Part shown: positions 45,001-54,071 of the stretch, one piece after another
How positions within the stretch are numbered: position 1 is the first letter of the stretch
Layout: every line of letters starts with the position of its first letter
Source: Symbiodinium natans
Lineage: Eukaryota > Sar > Dinophyceae > Suessiales > Symbiodiniaceae
Reading direction: 5' to 3'
Assembly: GCA_905221605.1 (NCBI GenBank)
Contig: CAJNDS010000113.1
Span: 988,082 to 1,052,081, forward strand
Length of the DNA: 64,000 nt
The notes under the pieces: generated by a model
Database searches by the model: none
What the model was told of the DNA's origin: nothing
What the model saw: the letters and a program-made list of their open reading frames with translations, nothing else
Position numbers and translations under genes: made by a program

Positions 45001-45380
45001 CTAATGGGGCGTATTTCTTTACTAGGGAGTAGGGGGGGGGTTTAATATTAGGGGGAGGGGATTACTCTGACATCCCTCCCGCACCTGCCCTCAAGCTCGG
45101 GGTACAACTGGCAAAAGAAGCTACTAATTGCTTAAGAACCCCCCAAACAATTGAAAGAAAACACTTCTTTATAAGGGTAATGTAGGGATTATCTTTTTTG
45201 GGAAGTTAATCGTCAAACATAGCTACTTCAGGCCGACAGCGAACAGCGGCTTTGCTGATAAAGGTGCCTCGTTTCTCGAGCATTTCCACTTCCGCCTCTG
45301 GACGCCGATCCAGGATGCACCGGGCGGCCAGCAGCCCAGCAGGTCCGGCACCACTAATGACGACCTTGTGCCCCGAGCGG
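42011..45380 (-). CDS. Kynurenine 3-monooxygenase-like FAD-dependent monooxygenase, multi-exon
   Basis: Exon pieces, minus strand: 45,380-45,268 (VVISGAGPAGLLAARCILD, the FAD-binding GxGPAG loop); 44,693 to about 44,575 (AYSLGLNIRGRTALQHWEGL); about 44,458-44,405; about 43,910-43,834; 43,661-43,583; 43,475 to about 43,324 (YDDLIGADGVNSVVRTAL, the GD motif); about 43,195-42,742 (MLLGDAAHSTGGTLGQGANS, second FAD motif); 42,625 to about 42,541; and about 42,363-42,011. The order and motifs match aromatic flavoprotein hydroxylases of the KMO group, which use FAD, NADPH and O2 in tryptophan breakdown. Phases agree at the junctions I could resolve (43,833/43,662, 43,582/43,476, 42,741/42,626). A proposed 574-nt first intron (45,267-44,694, GC-AG) holds two nested elements. 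The N-terminal start and exact C-terminus are unresolved. Substrate is inferred from family resemblance only. Confidence 0.85.
42628..42739. mobile_element. Family A introner in the monooxygenase gene
   Basis: A 112-b element flanked by ACCT (42,624-42,627 and 42,740-42,743). On the coding strand AG|GT is duplicated, giving a GT-AG intron of 116 nt, and the frame continues V-E-D-I-G-E-E-F. Confidence 0.9.
43476..43578. mobile_element. Family C introner in the monooxygenase gene
   Basis: A 103-b element with ends CTTACTTCTCC and GGCTAAGTACG, flanked by GAAC (43,472-43,475 and 43,579-43,582). On the coding strand GTTC is duplicated, so the 107-nt intron is GT-AG and the frame continues M-K-F-G-E-T. 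Confidence 0.9.
43662..43833. mobile_element. Family J intron with internal tandem duplication
   Basis: A 172-nt intron containing two about 70-b copies of a unit ending GGTTAAAGGTTACCT (43,681-43,751 and 43,752-43,820). Coding-strand borders read GCCC|GAACC...CCTAAG|GAAAC, giving GA-AG ends with a GAAC/GAAA duplication. The frame continues I-A-R-N-D-L. Confidence 0.8.
44465..44548. mobile_element. Family A-like element, degraded
   Basis: GGGGATTTCCCAAAATAGGG at left and TTATTGTAAGAACCC at right resemble family A ends; the interior has diverged. It lies between monooxygenase exon pieces. Confidence 0.55.
44871..45065. mobile_element. Family H TIR element inside monooxygenase intron 1
   Basis: A 195-b element with long terminal inverted repeats, AATCCCCTCCCCCTAATATT at left and AATATTAGGGGGAGGGGATT at right, followed inward by C-rich and G-rich arms. 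The centre repeats the motif AAAACCCCAATATACTATA twice. Confidence 0.88.
45124..45222. mobile_element. Family B element inside monooxygenase intron 1
   Basis: Left TACTAATTGCTTAAGAACCC, interior GGGTAATGTAGGGATTATC, right end decayed (GTTAATCGTCAAACAT). GCTAC occurs at both flanks (possible duplication). Confidence 0.75.
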
Positions 45381-45399
45381 TTTAGGGTTTAGGGTTTAG

Positions 45400-46600
45400 G
45401 GTTTAGGGTGCGTGTCAGGAAATGTTTGGATGCCAATGTCTTAGCCGCTCGCATGGAAACCCGGACGCAACGAAAGCTATAATGGGACGGGACCCCTCTG
45501 CCGGCAGGCGGGGGCGGGGCGTGCGGGTACGCACAGAGGGCGGAGCGGACAGCGGAGGCACGCCACCGAGCTTCACACAGCAACCCCCCGGGGCAGATCT
45601 TCTGAAACAGACACGCTTCAGCTGTTACTGCTGTGACTTTGTGACATGAACGCCACCTGCGTTAGCAGACCCTCTATAAGACTCTGAGTTCCAGCCTTTG
45701 AAGCTCGCTGGAAGACCGAAGGGCAGCGGCTTCCAGGCGGCCGAAAGGACGTGAAAGCGTGGCCCAGGCTGCCGAACACTGAGCTGAGCAGTCCCACAAG
45801 CGCCAAGAACTTTGCAGCGTGGTGAGTCCATGCCTCGGAAATTGCAAACCGACGCTTTTGGCAATCCTGAGCACTTGAGATTCCTAGGCCGGTTCTAGCC
45901 CTGTCCATGCACACGGTCCATCATCTTCCCAGTGGCAGAGGTCCCCAACTCTTTGAATTGACACGGGTGTCACAGAAACTGCGCGACATGTGAACGCAAC
46001 CTCAAACCCAGCCCTAAACCCTAAATCGGGACCGATGGGGGCCGGGTATTTGACCGAGGCACACCCGGAGCACGCGTCGGCTTTCGTGCAAGCATCTGAA
46101 ATCAATCTACCGGGTGGCTCTCGTACAATGAACGCGTGAATTTCCACTACAAAGCAGCCCCTCCCATGGGTTTAGGGTTTGGGGCCAGTTTCCGGAAATA
46201 GAAACTAGCTAGGCTGTGATGACCCGAACATGCCGGTCCCACAAGTGTTAGTCAGAGCTCAGCCTCTTCTTGCTTCCTAAACTCTGAAAGCCTCGCGGGG
46301 CGGCAAGATATCTTCGTAAGCAGAGTCATGAAAGAACCGTGCAGTCAGTGGCCCGTCATGCAAGGATTGCCGACATGCAAAGATTGTCGAGCAAATGTCA
46401 GCAAGCAGGCCGGCTGCACTGACAGAAAAACACCTGGACTCCAGGCCACCCTGCAAACAGCGAGGAGCTGGAATCGACTCTCAAGTCAGTGCCAGGTTTT
46501 GCCAGGTTCTGCCACGTCGTCAGGGGCACCTGTAGGAAGAGTACACTGGCTCTGTGGGGTAGGCTGCTCGTTCTTCCCACCTGGCGACGGCACCGTGACT
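45400..46600. other. Uncertain coding upstream of the monooxygenase gene
   Basis: 45,422-45,649 is open on plus; 45,618-45,914 and 46,398-46,600 are open on minus. At about 46,546-46,597 the minus strand has an intron-like GTGGGAAG...CTACAG segment of about 50 nt. A TTTAGGG remnant lies at 46,167-46,185. No family recognised. Confidence 0.35.
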
Positions 46601-46616
46601 GTGGCGATCTCGCTGC

Positions 46617-46617
<1 letters not shown>

Positions 46618-46674
<57 letters not shown>

Positions 46675-46755
46675 GGAGACACAGAGAGACAGAGACACAG
46701 AGAGACAAAGGGACAGAGACAAGACAGAGACGAGAGAGAGAGAGAGAGAGAGGCA
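46618..46755. repeat. GA microsatellite
   Basis: A long GAGA run (46,618-46,670) followed by GAGACA-type variants to about 46,755. Open frames here are Arg-Glu or Ser-Leu repeats and were discarded. Confidence 0.95.
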
Positions 46756-46797
46756 CTAAGCCAAGCCGGGCTCCGAACCCGGCAGGGACAGCATCAC

Positions 46798-47154
46798 TCA
46801 TGGCGTGGATGTGTATCTCGCGGCAGCCGCTTCTTGCTTTTGGGTGGCTTTTGACTCGCTTCTTTTGCTTTTGATTCCTGTGAAGCTGAGGTGGCAGCTC
46901 TGGGATTCAGCATCGACCTGAGCTCGACGTCCCACCCCCTTTGTCAGCCCAAAGACATCTGGCACGGAAGGCCAAGCGTCGCACACGAAGATCGACAAGT
47001 TCGAATCCTGAGCACTCTGATGGCTTTCATGGGCTTCATGACTAGGATTCTCTGTCTCTTTCCCCTCTTTCACAGCAGCCGCCATGAGCCTATTCAATAA
47101 GGCTCGCGCAATGCAAATCAGGTCGGTGCACTTGCTGAGGCACATGGCATCCAC
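46798..47154 (-). CDS. Candidate exon or small protein, unassigned
   Basis: 118 codons on the minus strand. A hydrophobic/Cys start (DLICIARALLNRLMAAAVKE) is followed by a hydrophilic, Ser/Lys/Gln-rich tail (SKRSESKATQKQEAAAARY). A stop lies eight codons upstream of the first ATG, so it is either a complete small gene or a 3' exon whose acceptor lies just upstream (CTGAAAG). Product unknown. Confidence 0.45.
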   Translation of the reverse strand: MDAMCLSKCTDLICIARALLNRLMAAAVKEGKETENPSHEAHESHQSAQDSNLSIFVCDAWPSVPDVFGLTKGVGRRAQVDAESQSCHLSFTGIKSKRSESKATQKQEAAAARYTSTP

Positions 47155-47670
47155 AAGGGCATCCTTTCAGAGGCTCCCAGCAGGCGGTCCACACGTTTCC
47201 ACTCAGGTTCCAATCTGCGCTTCTCCCATCTGTTCTCGCGTCTCCACTCTACACGTTTTTAGAGAGAGTCTATGAGGCCCTAAACCCTAAATCCTAAACC
47301 CTAAACCCTAAACCCTATGTCTGTGCACTTAAGCTTAAGCTGCTGCATGGGCCAAACCTCAGCATCGACGGCTTCGCAGGGAGAGCGGTGCACTTCGTTG
47401 TCGATGCCGTCTGGACGAACTCCGCCTCTTGAGCGCCTGAACACTGGTTCTTCGTAGGGAAGTATAGGGTTGAGGGTTTGGGGTTTAGGGTTTATGGTTG
47501 AGGGTTTTAGCAGGGAAGTATAGGGTTTAGGGTTTGGGGCCGTTTGGGGTTTGGGGTTTGCCCTATAAATACCTTAAAGGGTATATATGGGGGGGGATGT
47601 AAGGCACGTACTGACCTCATTCCCTACTAAGAATTAGGGGAAGAGGCCCCGATGGCGCCAGGCCGTGCTG

Positions 47671-48093
47671 CTACGCAGTGGTCTGCAAAATTCGGGGGTA
47701 CAGTAACATGATAGGCGTTCCTCCCATATCGCTCTGCACAAACTTCGGCAGAGGGAGGGAGAAATCGGCAACTCCGAGGAAGCATGTCGTTTCCAACAAG
47801 TAGGACATGCTCGGGTCAAGAAAATCTGCAAACTGACCAGGGACCGTGGAGAAGCACATCCGAGGACAGCGGAGAAAGCGAGTTACAGTTGAGGATGCAG
47901 CAGCCCCCAGCTTTCCGTTGGAAACGGCAATGGGCTCTGAAACTGCACCCGTCACCCGGCGACACGATTCAATCGCAAAAGGGGCGTGCTTATTTGGATC
48001 ACATCCTTCCTTCCATGTTCTGTTTTTGCTACACTTGCTCAGCTTCTTAGAGTGACCCTGCCCTCGAAGACCCACTGTACCCGCGTATCTCAC
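47671..48093 (-). CDS. Candidate exon, unassigned
   Basis: 140 open codons. The C-terminal 80 residues (CPRMCFSTVPGQFADFLDPS and FLGVADFSLPLPKFVQSDMG) look like folded protein; the first part is more basic and may be intronic. It ends in a stop at 47,671. CCCTAAA and CCCTGAA units lie just upstream (48,103-48,180). No family recognised. Confidence 0.48.
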   Translation of the reverse strand: MRYAGTVGLRGQGHSKKLSKCSKNRTWKEGCDPNKHAPFAIESCRRVTGAVSEPIAVSNGKLGAAASSTVTRFLRCPRMCFSTVPGQFADFLDPSMSYLLETTCFLGVADFSLPLPKFVQSDMGGTPIMLLYPRILQTTA

Positions 48094-48184
48094 AGGTTCT
48101 GCACCCTAAACCCTAAACCCTAAACCCTAAAGCCTGAACCCTGAACCCTAAACCTAAACCCTAGACCCTGAACCCTAAACCCTA

Positions 48185-49053
48185 TGCAATTCCACAAGCC
48201 TCAGGAACTGAGGCAGCTGCTTCACACCATCGCGGCAGCAGAGCTGTATCTGCAGTGGCATCTGGGGGTTTCCGAAATTCGGGCGGGGGGGGGGGAAGGG
48301 AGGGTTTAGGGCTTAGGGCTTAGGGCTCAGGGCTCAGGGCTCAGGGCTCAGGGCTCAGGGCTCAGGGCTGAGGGCTTAGGGCTTAGGGTTTAGGGTTTAG
48401 GGTTTAGGGTTTAGGGTTTAGGTACCTTTTTGGGGTCCTCCTTTTTTAAACAGGGAATCCTACTATTCCGAACTTAGGGGGGGGTACCTTTTTGGGGAAC
48501 CTTTTTGGGGTCCTTGTTTAAGGGAATCCTACTATATGGGGGGGTCTATTTTGGGGGGTACCTTTTTGGGGTTCTGTTTTAACCTTTTAAAAGGGAATTC
48601 TACTATTTGGGGGTCTATATTAGGAGCCCCTTGCTATCGCAAACCCCCCCCCCGTCTGGGGTTTCAACACGCGGATATCTCAAGAGGTGGCTGGCCTTGC
48701 TTCCGGGCGGCAGGGCCTGAATCGAAGCACAATCGCAGGCAAAGAGAACGAAAAGTTTAAGAAAAGTTTAGGGTTTATGGGTTTAGGGTTATACTACCCC
48801 CCCCCCCCTATAGGTTCCCCCTTAAATTCACCTGAATTAGGCTTCATTCTCCCTAAATAGCCTTAGTTGTGGCGGGGGAGGAACCTAGAAGGGCGCTAGT
48901 ACAGAGGGGGGGTAGAAGGGGACCCCTTGATAACCAACAGACGCTCGGTGCAGATGCGGCCTGCCTTGCGAAAGGCATCAGCTGTCTGAACCTCGTCAGT
49001 GGCCAAGTACAGTACCTGAACCACAAATCTTTCAAGTGTCTTGGGCATAGGCA
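48185..49053 (-). CDS. Candidate exons separated by a composite family A element
   Basis: Minus-strand islands: 48,932-49,053 (LERFVVQVLYLATDEVQTAD, AFRKAGRICTERLLVIKG), 48,663-48,770 (FACDCASIQALPPGSKASHL) and 48,185-48,262. The last two join in frame (V-E-T-P-D) if the 48,263-48,654 element is removed at CCAG. Product unknown. Confidence 0.42.
48263..48654. mobile_element. Composite family A element with internal repeats
   Basis: Outer ends GGGGGTTTCCGAAATTCGGG and GCTATCGCAAACCCCCCC. Inside are GGGCTTA/GGGCTCA hexamer-heptamer arrays, TTTAGGG units, and three copies of a block with GGTACCTTTTTGGGGTCC and GGGAATCCTACTAT. It is about four times the usual family A length. Confidence 0.75.
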
Positions 49054-49421
49054 TGTATAATTTCTCACTCTCCTTACTTAAATGAATGGTTCTGATGGTT
49101 CTTAAGTATTCTGTATCACTTATTTACTAATTCTTATTATTCATTACTCGACTGCTGCAACTTTTACTATTTGATACTGTTACCACGATAACACCACTAC
49201 CAATACCACTCCACTACCACGATGCCAACGACGAGGACTCCTACTCGTAGCTCCACGATCTAGAGCCTGCACCTTGAAGAATAAGCCCCGGTGATCCCAC
49301 TGTGTCCACACTGTTTGGGGATAACATCTTCTATCTTCCTATGCAGAATTACCATGCAGCAATCGCTGTCATGTGTCTGACATGTGGTGGGCCTGCCGGA
49401 CGCCATGCCTCAGAGCTAGCA

Positions 49422-49763
49422 TCAACCGCGGTGGCCGTGGCTGGATATGTTGGATCGCTTCCCAAACCGGGCAGCAGGCGGGGTCTGCGCAAGAAGTGCC
49501 TTTGCCTCAAGTGACTCAAGGACTCTCTGCAGTGTGCGAAAGATTGCGAAGGCCCCCTCGACCGTGGACAACTCCCACATCCCTAAACCCGAAACCCTAA
49601 ACCCTATGATTTTGCACTCCGCTCTGCACCGGGCCGCGGGCAGCTTCAAGGTACTCCTCTGCTGGTGGGTTTCGCTGGGCAAGCTGACAAGCCGCCACCT
49701 CACCAGAACATACTTGAACAGAATCAATTCTCTACCTCTGTCTCTTCTTCCGCTTTGTTCCAC
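49422..49763 (-). CDS. Candidate coding region, unassigned
   Basis: A 113-codon minus-strand frame: LILFKYVLVRWRLVSLPSET, then VEGAFAIFRTLQRVLESLEA. Between them three TTTAGGG-like units (49,580-49,606) are open in this frame, so the insertion is either translated or spliced. Confidence 0.4.
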   Translation of the reverse strand: MEQSGRRDRGRELILFKYVLVRWRLVSLPSETHQQRSTLKLPAARCRAECKIIGFRVSGLGMWELSTVEGAFAIFRTLQRVLESLEAKALLAQTPPAARFGKRSNISSHGHRG

Positions 49764-49984
49764 AAGGGTTTAGGGAGATCCTCATTAAGGGGGGTAATCC
49801 CTTCCCGCGCAGCCCAGGGTCGATTCCTCCCTCTGTATGTCAGAGGACCACCATTCTTCTCCAGAGTTAAGCATTTCCAAGAACCTTCAACCCACCTCCC
49901 CCTTCGCCCACAGCGAGCAACCCTCCTCAGTTGACGTCTTTCCCACCCCTACCGCCTCTCCCCCCTGGCATCAGCCTTTTTCAT

Positions 49985-50028
49985 CTGAATCACACAGAAA
50001 TGAGGGGGGGGGGGGGGGGGGGGGGGGG
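49985..50028. repeat. Poly-G run
   Basis: About 30 uninterrupted G. Other long runs lie at 13,198, 14,726, 16,302, 19,030, 54,037 and, as C, at 55,858 and 55,926. Confidence 0.9.
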
Positions 50029-50339
50029 GGTCATAATCTTCTTTGCAAAGCAAGCTTGCACGAGTTGGGGTTAACCGCAGGCAGGGTTGGGGGTGGGGGT
50101 CTGCACAACGAAGAGGTCTCTCTATCTCTCCTTACTGAAATCCAATTCGGTCTCTATTGATTACATTAGAGTACATGTGCTTTCATGAACTCTGATGTTG
50201 CTTTGATTGAATCTCAGTTGTCGTATCGAACTTAACTGTTGTTAATGGGCATCCTCTCAACCTCCCGTGTCCCCTACACTCACGAAGTCCCCTCTCTCTC
50301 TCCCTCTCTCCCTCTCTCTCAACTGACTCTCGCTACTGG

Positions 50340-50803
50340 CTGATGCCTCGTTTGTGCCCAAGCGTTTGTGGACACCCACCTGTGCACTTCAGGCGCTTCT
50401 TGCCAGATTCAATGCAGCCCGATACATGCTTGAGCTTTGCTACTGAAACCAGAGCCAACTTCAGCCCCCAACGACTCGGGCTCCTTCAGGCCACGTGTCA
50501 GTCACCTGCCCCCCGAAACGGAATGCGCTTTGCATGTTTGTTGCGATGTGGCGGCTTCCGAAAATAGGGGTACCCGGCTTAGGGGGTCCCGTTAAGGGGA
50601 TTACATTCTATTTGGAGTACACAAAGGGTACCCCTACTTTGGGAAAATACCCATGTGGATCACCCCAGCCTCCCTAACTCTGCGGCTGATAAGCGGAGAG
50701 ATGGTCAGGGCACCCTGAATTGCACGATGGTAGCCTGGCAACCAAGGCTCAAGCACAGACGGAGTGTAGAAGGGTGGGCCACTCAGACCAATAATGAATC
50801 CTT
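50340..50803 (-). CDS. Candidate exons around family A element, unassigned
   Basis: Minus-strand 50,659-50,803 (FYTPSVLEPWLPGYHRAIQG, ISPLISRRVREAGVIH) is strongly protein-like. Removing the 50,552-50,652 element plus one duplication joins it in frame to ATNMQSAFRFGGQ at 50,551 and below. A further island, 50,345-50,490 (LKLALVSVAKLKHVSGCIES), follows. Product unknown. Confidence 0.5.
50552..50652. mobile_element. Family A introner with 6-b duplication ATGTGG
   Basis: A 101-b element flanked by ATGTGG (50,546-50,551 and 50,653-50,658). Ends CGGCTTCCGAAAATAGGGGT and ACCCCTACTTTGGGAAAATA. No placement of the borders within the duplication gives GT-AG on the coding strand. Confidence 0.85.
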
Positions 50804-50804
50804 A

Positions 50805-50873
50805 TGAAAAGGGCGGCCCCTATTATTTCGGGTGCCCCAGAAAGGGACCCTCATTTTAGAGAACTGACCATGT
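50805..50873. mobile_element. Family F-like element
   Basis: Right end CATTTTAGAGAACTGACC matches family F ends at 51,639-51,769 (GTTCTCTAAATTATGG / CCATAATTGAGAGAAC) and 52,534-52,592. The left end is decayed. Confidence 0.5.
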
Positions 50874-50989
50874 CTCGACAAAAAGCCCACCTGTGCGCAG
50901 CGCTTGGAAGTCCTGAACCCAATGCTTGCTTGTTGTTAGGGTTTGGGGTTTAGGGTTTAGGGCTTAGGGTTTAGGGTTTAGGGGGTCCT

Positions 50990-51440
50990 TCGGAGGCACG
51001 CTCCAGATCAAGCCTCGCAGCATGTTCCTGCATAAACGAGGCTGTGCAAGATGGAGGGTGCAGCAGCAAATGCATTGTACTTCATACGCCGGAAGCAAAA
51101 GCAGCCGAGATCTGGGCATGAAGAGGATGCTTATCCTGGTCGCAGAGCAGGCGAGGATACTATGCTGCAGCTTCTCGAGGCTGCTTTCCCACCTCTTGTT
51201 CATGAGGTAGGTGGAAGACTGATGCCGTCGATCAGCTAGATACTGCAAGCAGATGTCACATGAGATATGTTTGTCAAGTTCCCTAAACCCTAAACCCTTC
51301 TTCAGAAAGTTTATAGGGTCTGTGGAAAGGAACTGCGCGCTGAAGCACTTGTCCTTGCCCCATGAGCGACAGCGTGTGGTTCGTGAGAAGAGATGCTCGA
51401 AGAGATCAAAGCCGATAGGCCCGTACCTTCCAAAGGACTG
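50990..51440 (-). CDS. Candidate coding region with in-frame telomere-like insert
   Basis: A continuous minus-strand frame from about 51,440 to 50,985 (RYGPIGFDLFEHLFSRTTRC, SWGKDKCFSAQFLSTDPINF, then STYLMNKRWESSLEKLQHSI). Two TTTAGGG units (51,281-51,298) lie inside without breaking the frame; removing 15 b also keeps it (K-K-E-L-D). Upstream island 51,460-51,560 (HFEVAHLQDWQRKGSEG) may belong. Product unknown. Confidence 0.48.
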
Positions 51441-51638
51441 AGGGTTTAGGGTTTAGGGTTGAGGGTTGCCACAGAACGCTGGGATCATGCGCACTGAAAG
51501 TGGCCCTCCGATCCCTTCCGCTGCCAATCCTGCAGATGTGCAACTTCAAAGTGGGTCCAGCTTAGGGTTTAGGGTTTAGGGTTTAGGGTTTAGGGTCCAG
51601 CATGAGCTCAGCAGATGCCAACGCTGCCCATAGGGAGG

Positions 51639-51769
51639 TTCTCTAAATTATGGTCCCTTTTTCTGGATACCCTGCAGAAAGAGGCGTCGCAATATAACAG
51701 GAACCCCTCTAAACCCTAAACCCTAAACGCCCAACCCCAAAACGGGCCATAATTGAGAGAACCCCTCCC
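51639..51769. mobile_element. Family F element with telomere-like units inside
   Basis: Inverted ends GGTTCTCTAAATTATGGTCC and GGGCCATAATTGAGAGAACC, with two CCCTAAA units in the interior. Confidence 0.75.
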
Positions 51770-51863
51770 CCCCTCCAATGAAATGCTTCAATACTCAGAC
51801 TCCAAGCACCGGACGACCAGCACAGGGGCGCCGGGCTTTGCCAGCAGGAGTGCCTGAGTGGGT

Positions 51864-52480
51864 TTAGGGTTTAGGATTTAGGGTCTTTAGTGGCCCTAAA
51901 ACACCTGACGTCTGATATTCGCGGTTGGACACAACATCATGCCTCAGTGTTTTTTTGTGTGCCGCCTTTCCCCAAGCCTTACAAGACTGAAGCCTCCACC
52001 TTCGTGCAGGAGCAGAGGAAACGCTGTGCTGATCATCAGCCAGGCTTTTGTTGCTACCCATCGAGCCACGCACTACGGGCTGGCATCAGCCGGTTGAGGG
52101 TTGAGGGGTCTTGCTGAGTGGGCTGCGTCTAAAAGCTGCAGAATGTTGGCAAACAGACCTGCATAGAGTTGGAGTTGCTTGGCCATCAAGAGAACTACAC
52201 GCGCAAGTTGCCATCTGCATGCCAAGAGGTTCGCCGTTGTCATGGTACGTAACGAGGACGGCGGTGTAGTCATCCTGCGAGATTGAGTGCATGCGCAGCT
52301 TCCGACCATGTGCAATCGCGCCTCGAAGCGTGGGTCACACAGCTCCGTCAACCTGTCAGCTGATTGAATCGAGATGAAGATATATAGCCTCATACATATG
52401 TAACACAACATATGTTCTGCCAGACATATATAGTTTGCAAACGCAGAGAGATACATAAGTAAATGTATACATACATACAT
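51864..52480 (-). CDS. Candidate coding islands, unassigned
   Basis: Minus-strand frames: 52,086-52,330 contains KLRMHSISQDDYTAVLVTYH and NGEPLGMQMATC; an overlapping minus frame contains RVVLLMAKQLQLYAGLFANI; 51,864-52,073 is also open. At least one frame switch (intron) is needed. Product unknown. Confidence 0.42.
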
Positions 52481-52495
52481 ACATACATATATTGC

Positions 52496-52533
<38 letters not shown>

Positions 52534-52592
52534 TCAGTTCTCTAAATAATCAGAGGGGCCCTACCCTAAAAGGGAATTTAGAAAACTGACAA
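52534..52592. mobile_element. Small family F element
   Basis: About 60 b; TCAGTTCTCTAAATAATCAG and AATTTAGAAAACTGAC are inverted ends. It lies between candidate exons at 52,607-52,730 (CGRLFVAEAFLSVTLPRHGS, minus) and below. Confidence 0.6.
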
Positions 52593-52606
52593 TAAACAAC
52601 TGGCAG

Positions 52607-52730
52607 CCACAATTATGAAAAGATGGTCTGGGCTCTGAAGGGTCCGCTTACAAGGCGATGAGCCGTGCCTTGGCAAGGTGACGCTCAGAAACGCCTCAGC
52701 AACAAACAACCGCCCGCACTCGGACATCTT
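52607..52730 (-). CDS. Candidate exon, unassigned
   Basis: Open minus-strand island: SECGRLFVAEAFLSVTLPRH, then QSPDHLFIIVAA. Bounded below by a family F element and above by degenerate telomere-like units. Confidence 0.38.
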
Positions 52731-52804
52731 TGATCAGGGTTGGGCTTAGGGGTTTAGGGTTGGAGGGGAATTAGGGTTACAGGGTCTTAATCGGGGGTTT
52801 TGGA

Positions 52805-53660
52805 GGCACTTTGCTAGTAGGTCTTCGCCCATTTGGGGGCAGAGCAACCGGCTGGGCCCGGCACTTTGCAAGCGGTATCCGCCAGAAGGGGCTGTTCAGA
52901 GTTGGCCCCCGTGGCAACGCCATGCCTGCCTGAACAAGCAGCGGGTTGTCTGAGACACAGCTGGGGCTTTCCGAAAACAGGGGTACCCTTTTGGGGGTTC
53001 CTATAGTAAGGATTATGGGGGTACATTTTGGGTACCCCTAAGTTCGGAAATCCTCATCTGTGAATGCGCGGTATGGCAGAGCCAAGACTTGGCTCAGCGT
53101 CTGACATGCTTGCAGAAATGCCGCCTGCACAAATCACGCAGCGACATGTAGGTCATGCGACATGTCACGTGCACAAGTAGAGCAGCTCACAAGCATCAAA
53201 GTCCTGCCTCGCGGCTTTCAGCGGTCACATTGTAGAGATAGGTGAAGTACAGCTCTTCTGCATGTTCTGCCTGCTTCGTTCGGAGGTGTGCTGTCCAATG
53301 ACAGGGATGACAGACAGAAGGGCCCACTTAGCTCGCCACAGCTGACTCGTTGCCTTCATAGACCACCTCCAGCTTGAACCGCTCAGCCCGAAAAAGCCCC
53401 CCAACACAAGAATGCGTGCGCTGGGGCGGCACTGCCTCCCAGTACGGGCCGAGATACTCCAGCACAGCCTTTCGTACAGGTTAGCACCCGCCGACTGGCT
53501 CTTGGGTACTAGTTCGTGTGCACGGACTACGCAGCTTGCACTTTCCGGCGCTCCTGTAGCCCCAGCGGCTCTGACGAAGCCGACAAGTCCCAGGCCTCGA
53601 GCGCAGCATAAAGGACAGCCAGCATGCTATTGGCGTATGCCACCTCAACGACTCTAACCC
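52805..53660 (-). CDS. Unassigned multi-exon gene with GC-AG mini-intron and family A introner
   Basis: Exons, minus strand: about 53,660-53,535 (VVEVAYANSMLAVLYAALEA); about 53,470-53,333 (AVLEYLGPYWEAVPPQ, RAERFKLEVVYEGNESAVA); 53,290 to about 53,185 (HLRTKQAEHAEELYFTYLYN); about 53,140-53,061 (AAFLQACQTLSQVLALPYRA); and 52,963-52,805 (SDNPLLVQAGMALPRGPTLN). A 42-nt intron (53,291-53,332) has ends GCTAAGT...GACAG and keeps the frame (V-A-T-H-L). The exon pair across the family A element at 52,964-53,057 joins in frame (F-T-A-V-S-D). The first junction is best read as another GC-AG intron. The chain of phase-consistent joins makes a real gene likely; no family is recognised. Confidence 0.6.
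52964..53057. mobile_element. Family A introner
   Basis: A 94-b element: GGGCTTTCCGAAAACAGGGG at left, CCCCTAAGTTCGGAAATCC at right, CTG at both flanks (52,961-52,963 and 53,058-53,060). On the coding strand CAG is duplicated, giving intron ends AT...AG. Confidence 0.85.
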
Positions 53661-53889
53661 TAAACCCTCACCCCCCCCCACCCCCCCCCACCCCCCCCAC
53701 AGAACTCCAGAAATGTGGAACATGGTTTAAGGATGACTACAGCTGGGATTCCCTTTAGTATACCTTTTTGGGGTATGGGGATAAGGATGTTCCAACTTCT
53801 TTGGGGCCCTAAACCCTAAACCCTTTTCCAAGAGACTTCGCCCGCCTCGATAATATCCCGGTGAAACCCTAAGCCCTAAATCCTAAATC

Positions 53890-54025
53890 CTAAACCCCCC
53901 CGGCCTCTGTGGCCAAGGGTTCGTCCGGCTCTGCATCAGTGGTCAACAGCTCGCTGGCCTGAGATTTGGGGTTTCCGAAAATCAGGATTAGGGTTTAGGG
54001 TTTGGGCCTTTTCTTGCTTTTCCTT

Positions 54026-54071
<46 letters not shown>

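Noticed and set aside
46328-46854. Plus and minus frames across the GA microsatellite
   Set aside because: Extended artificially by Arg-Glu and Ser-Leu repeat translation.
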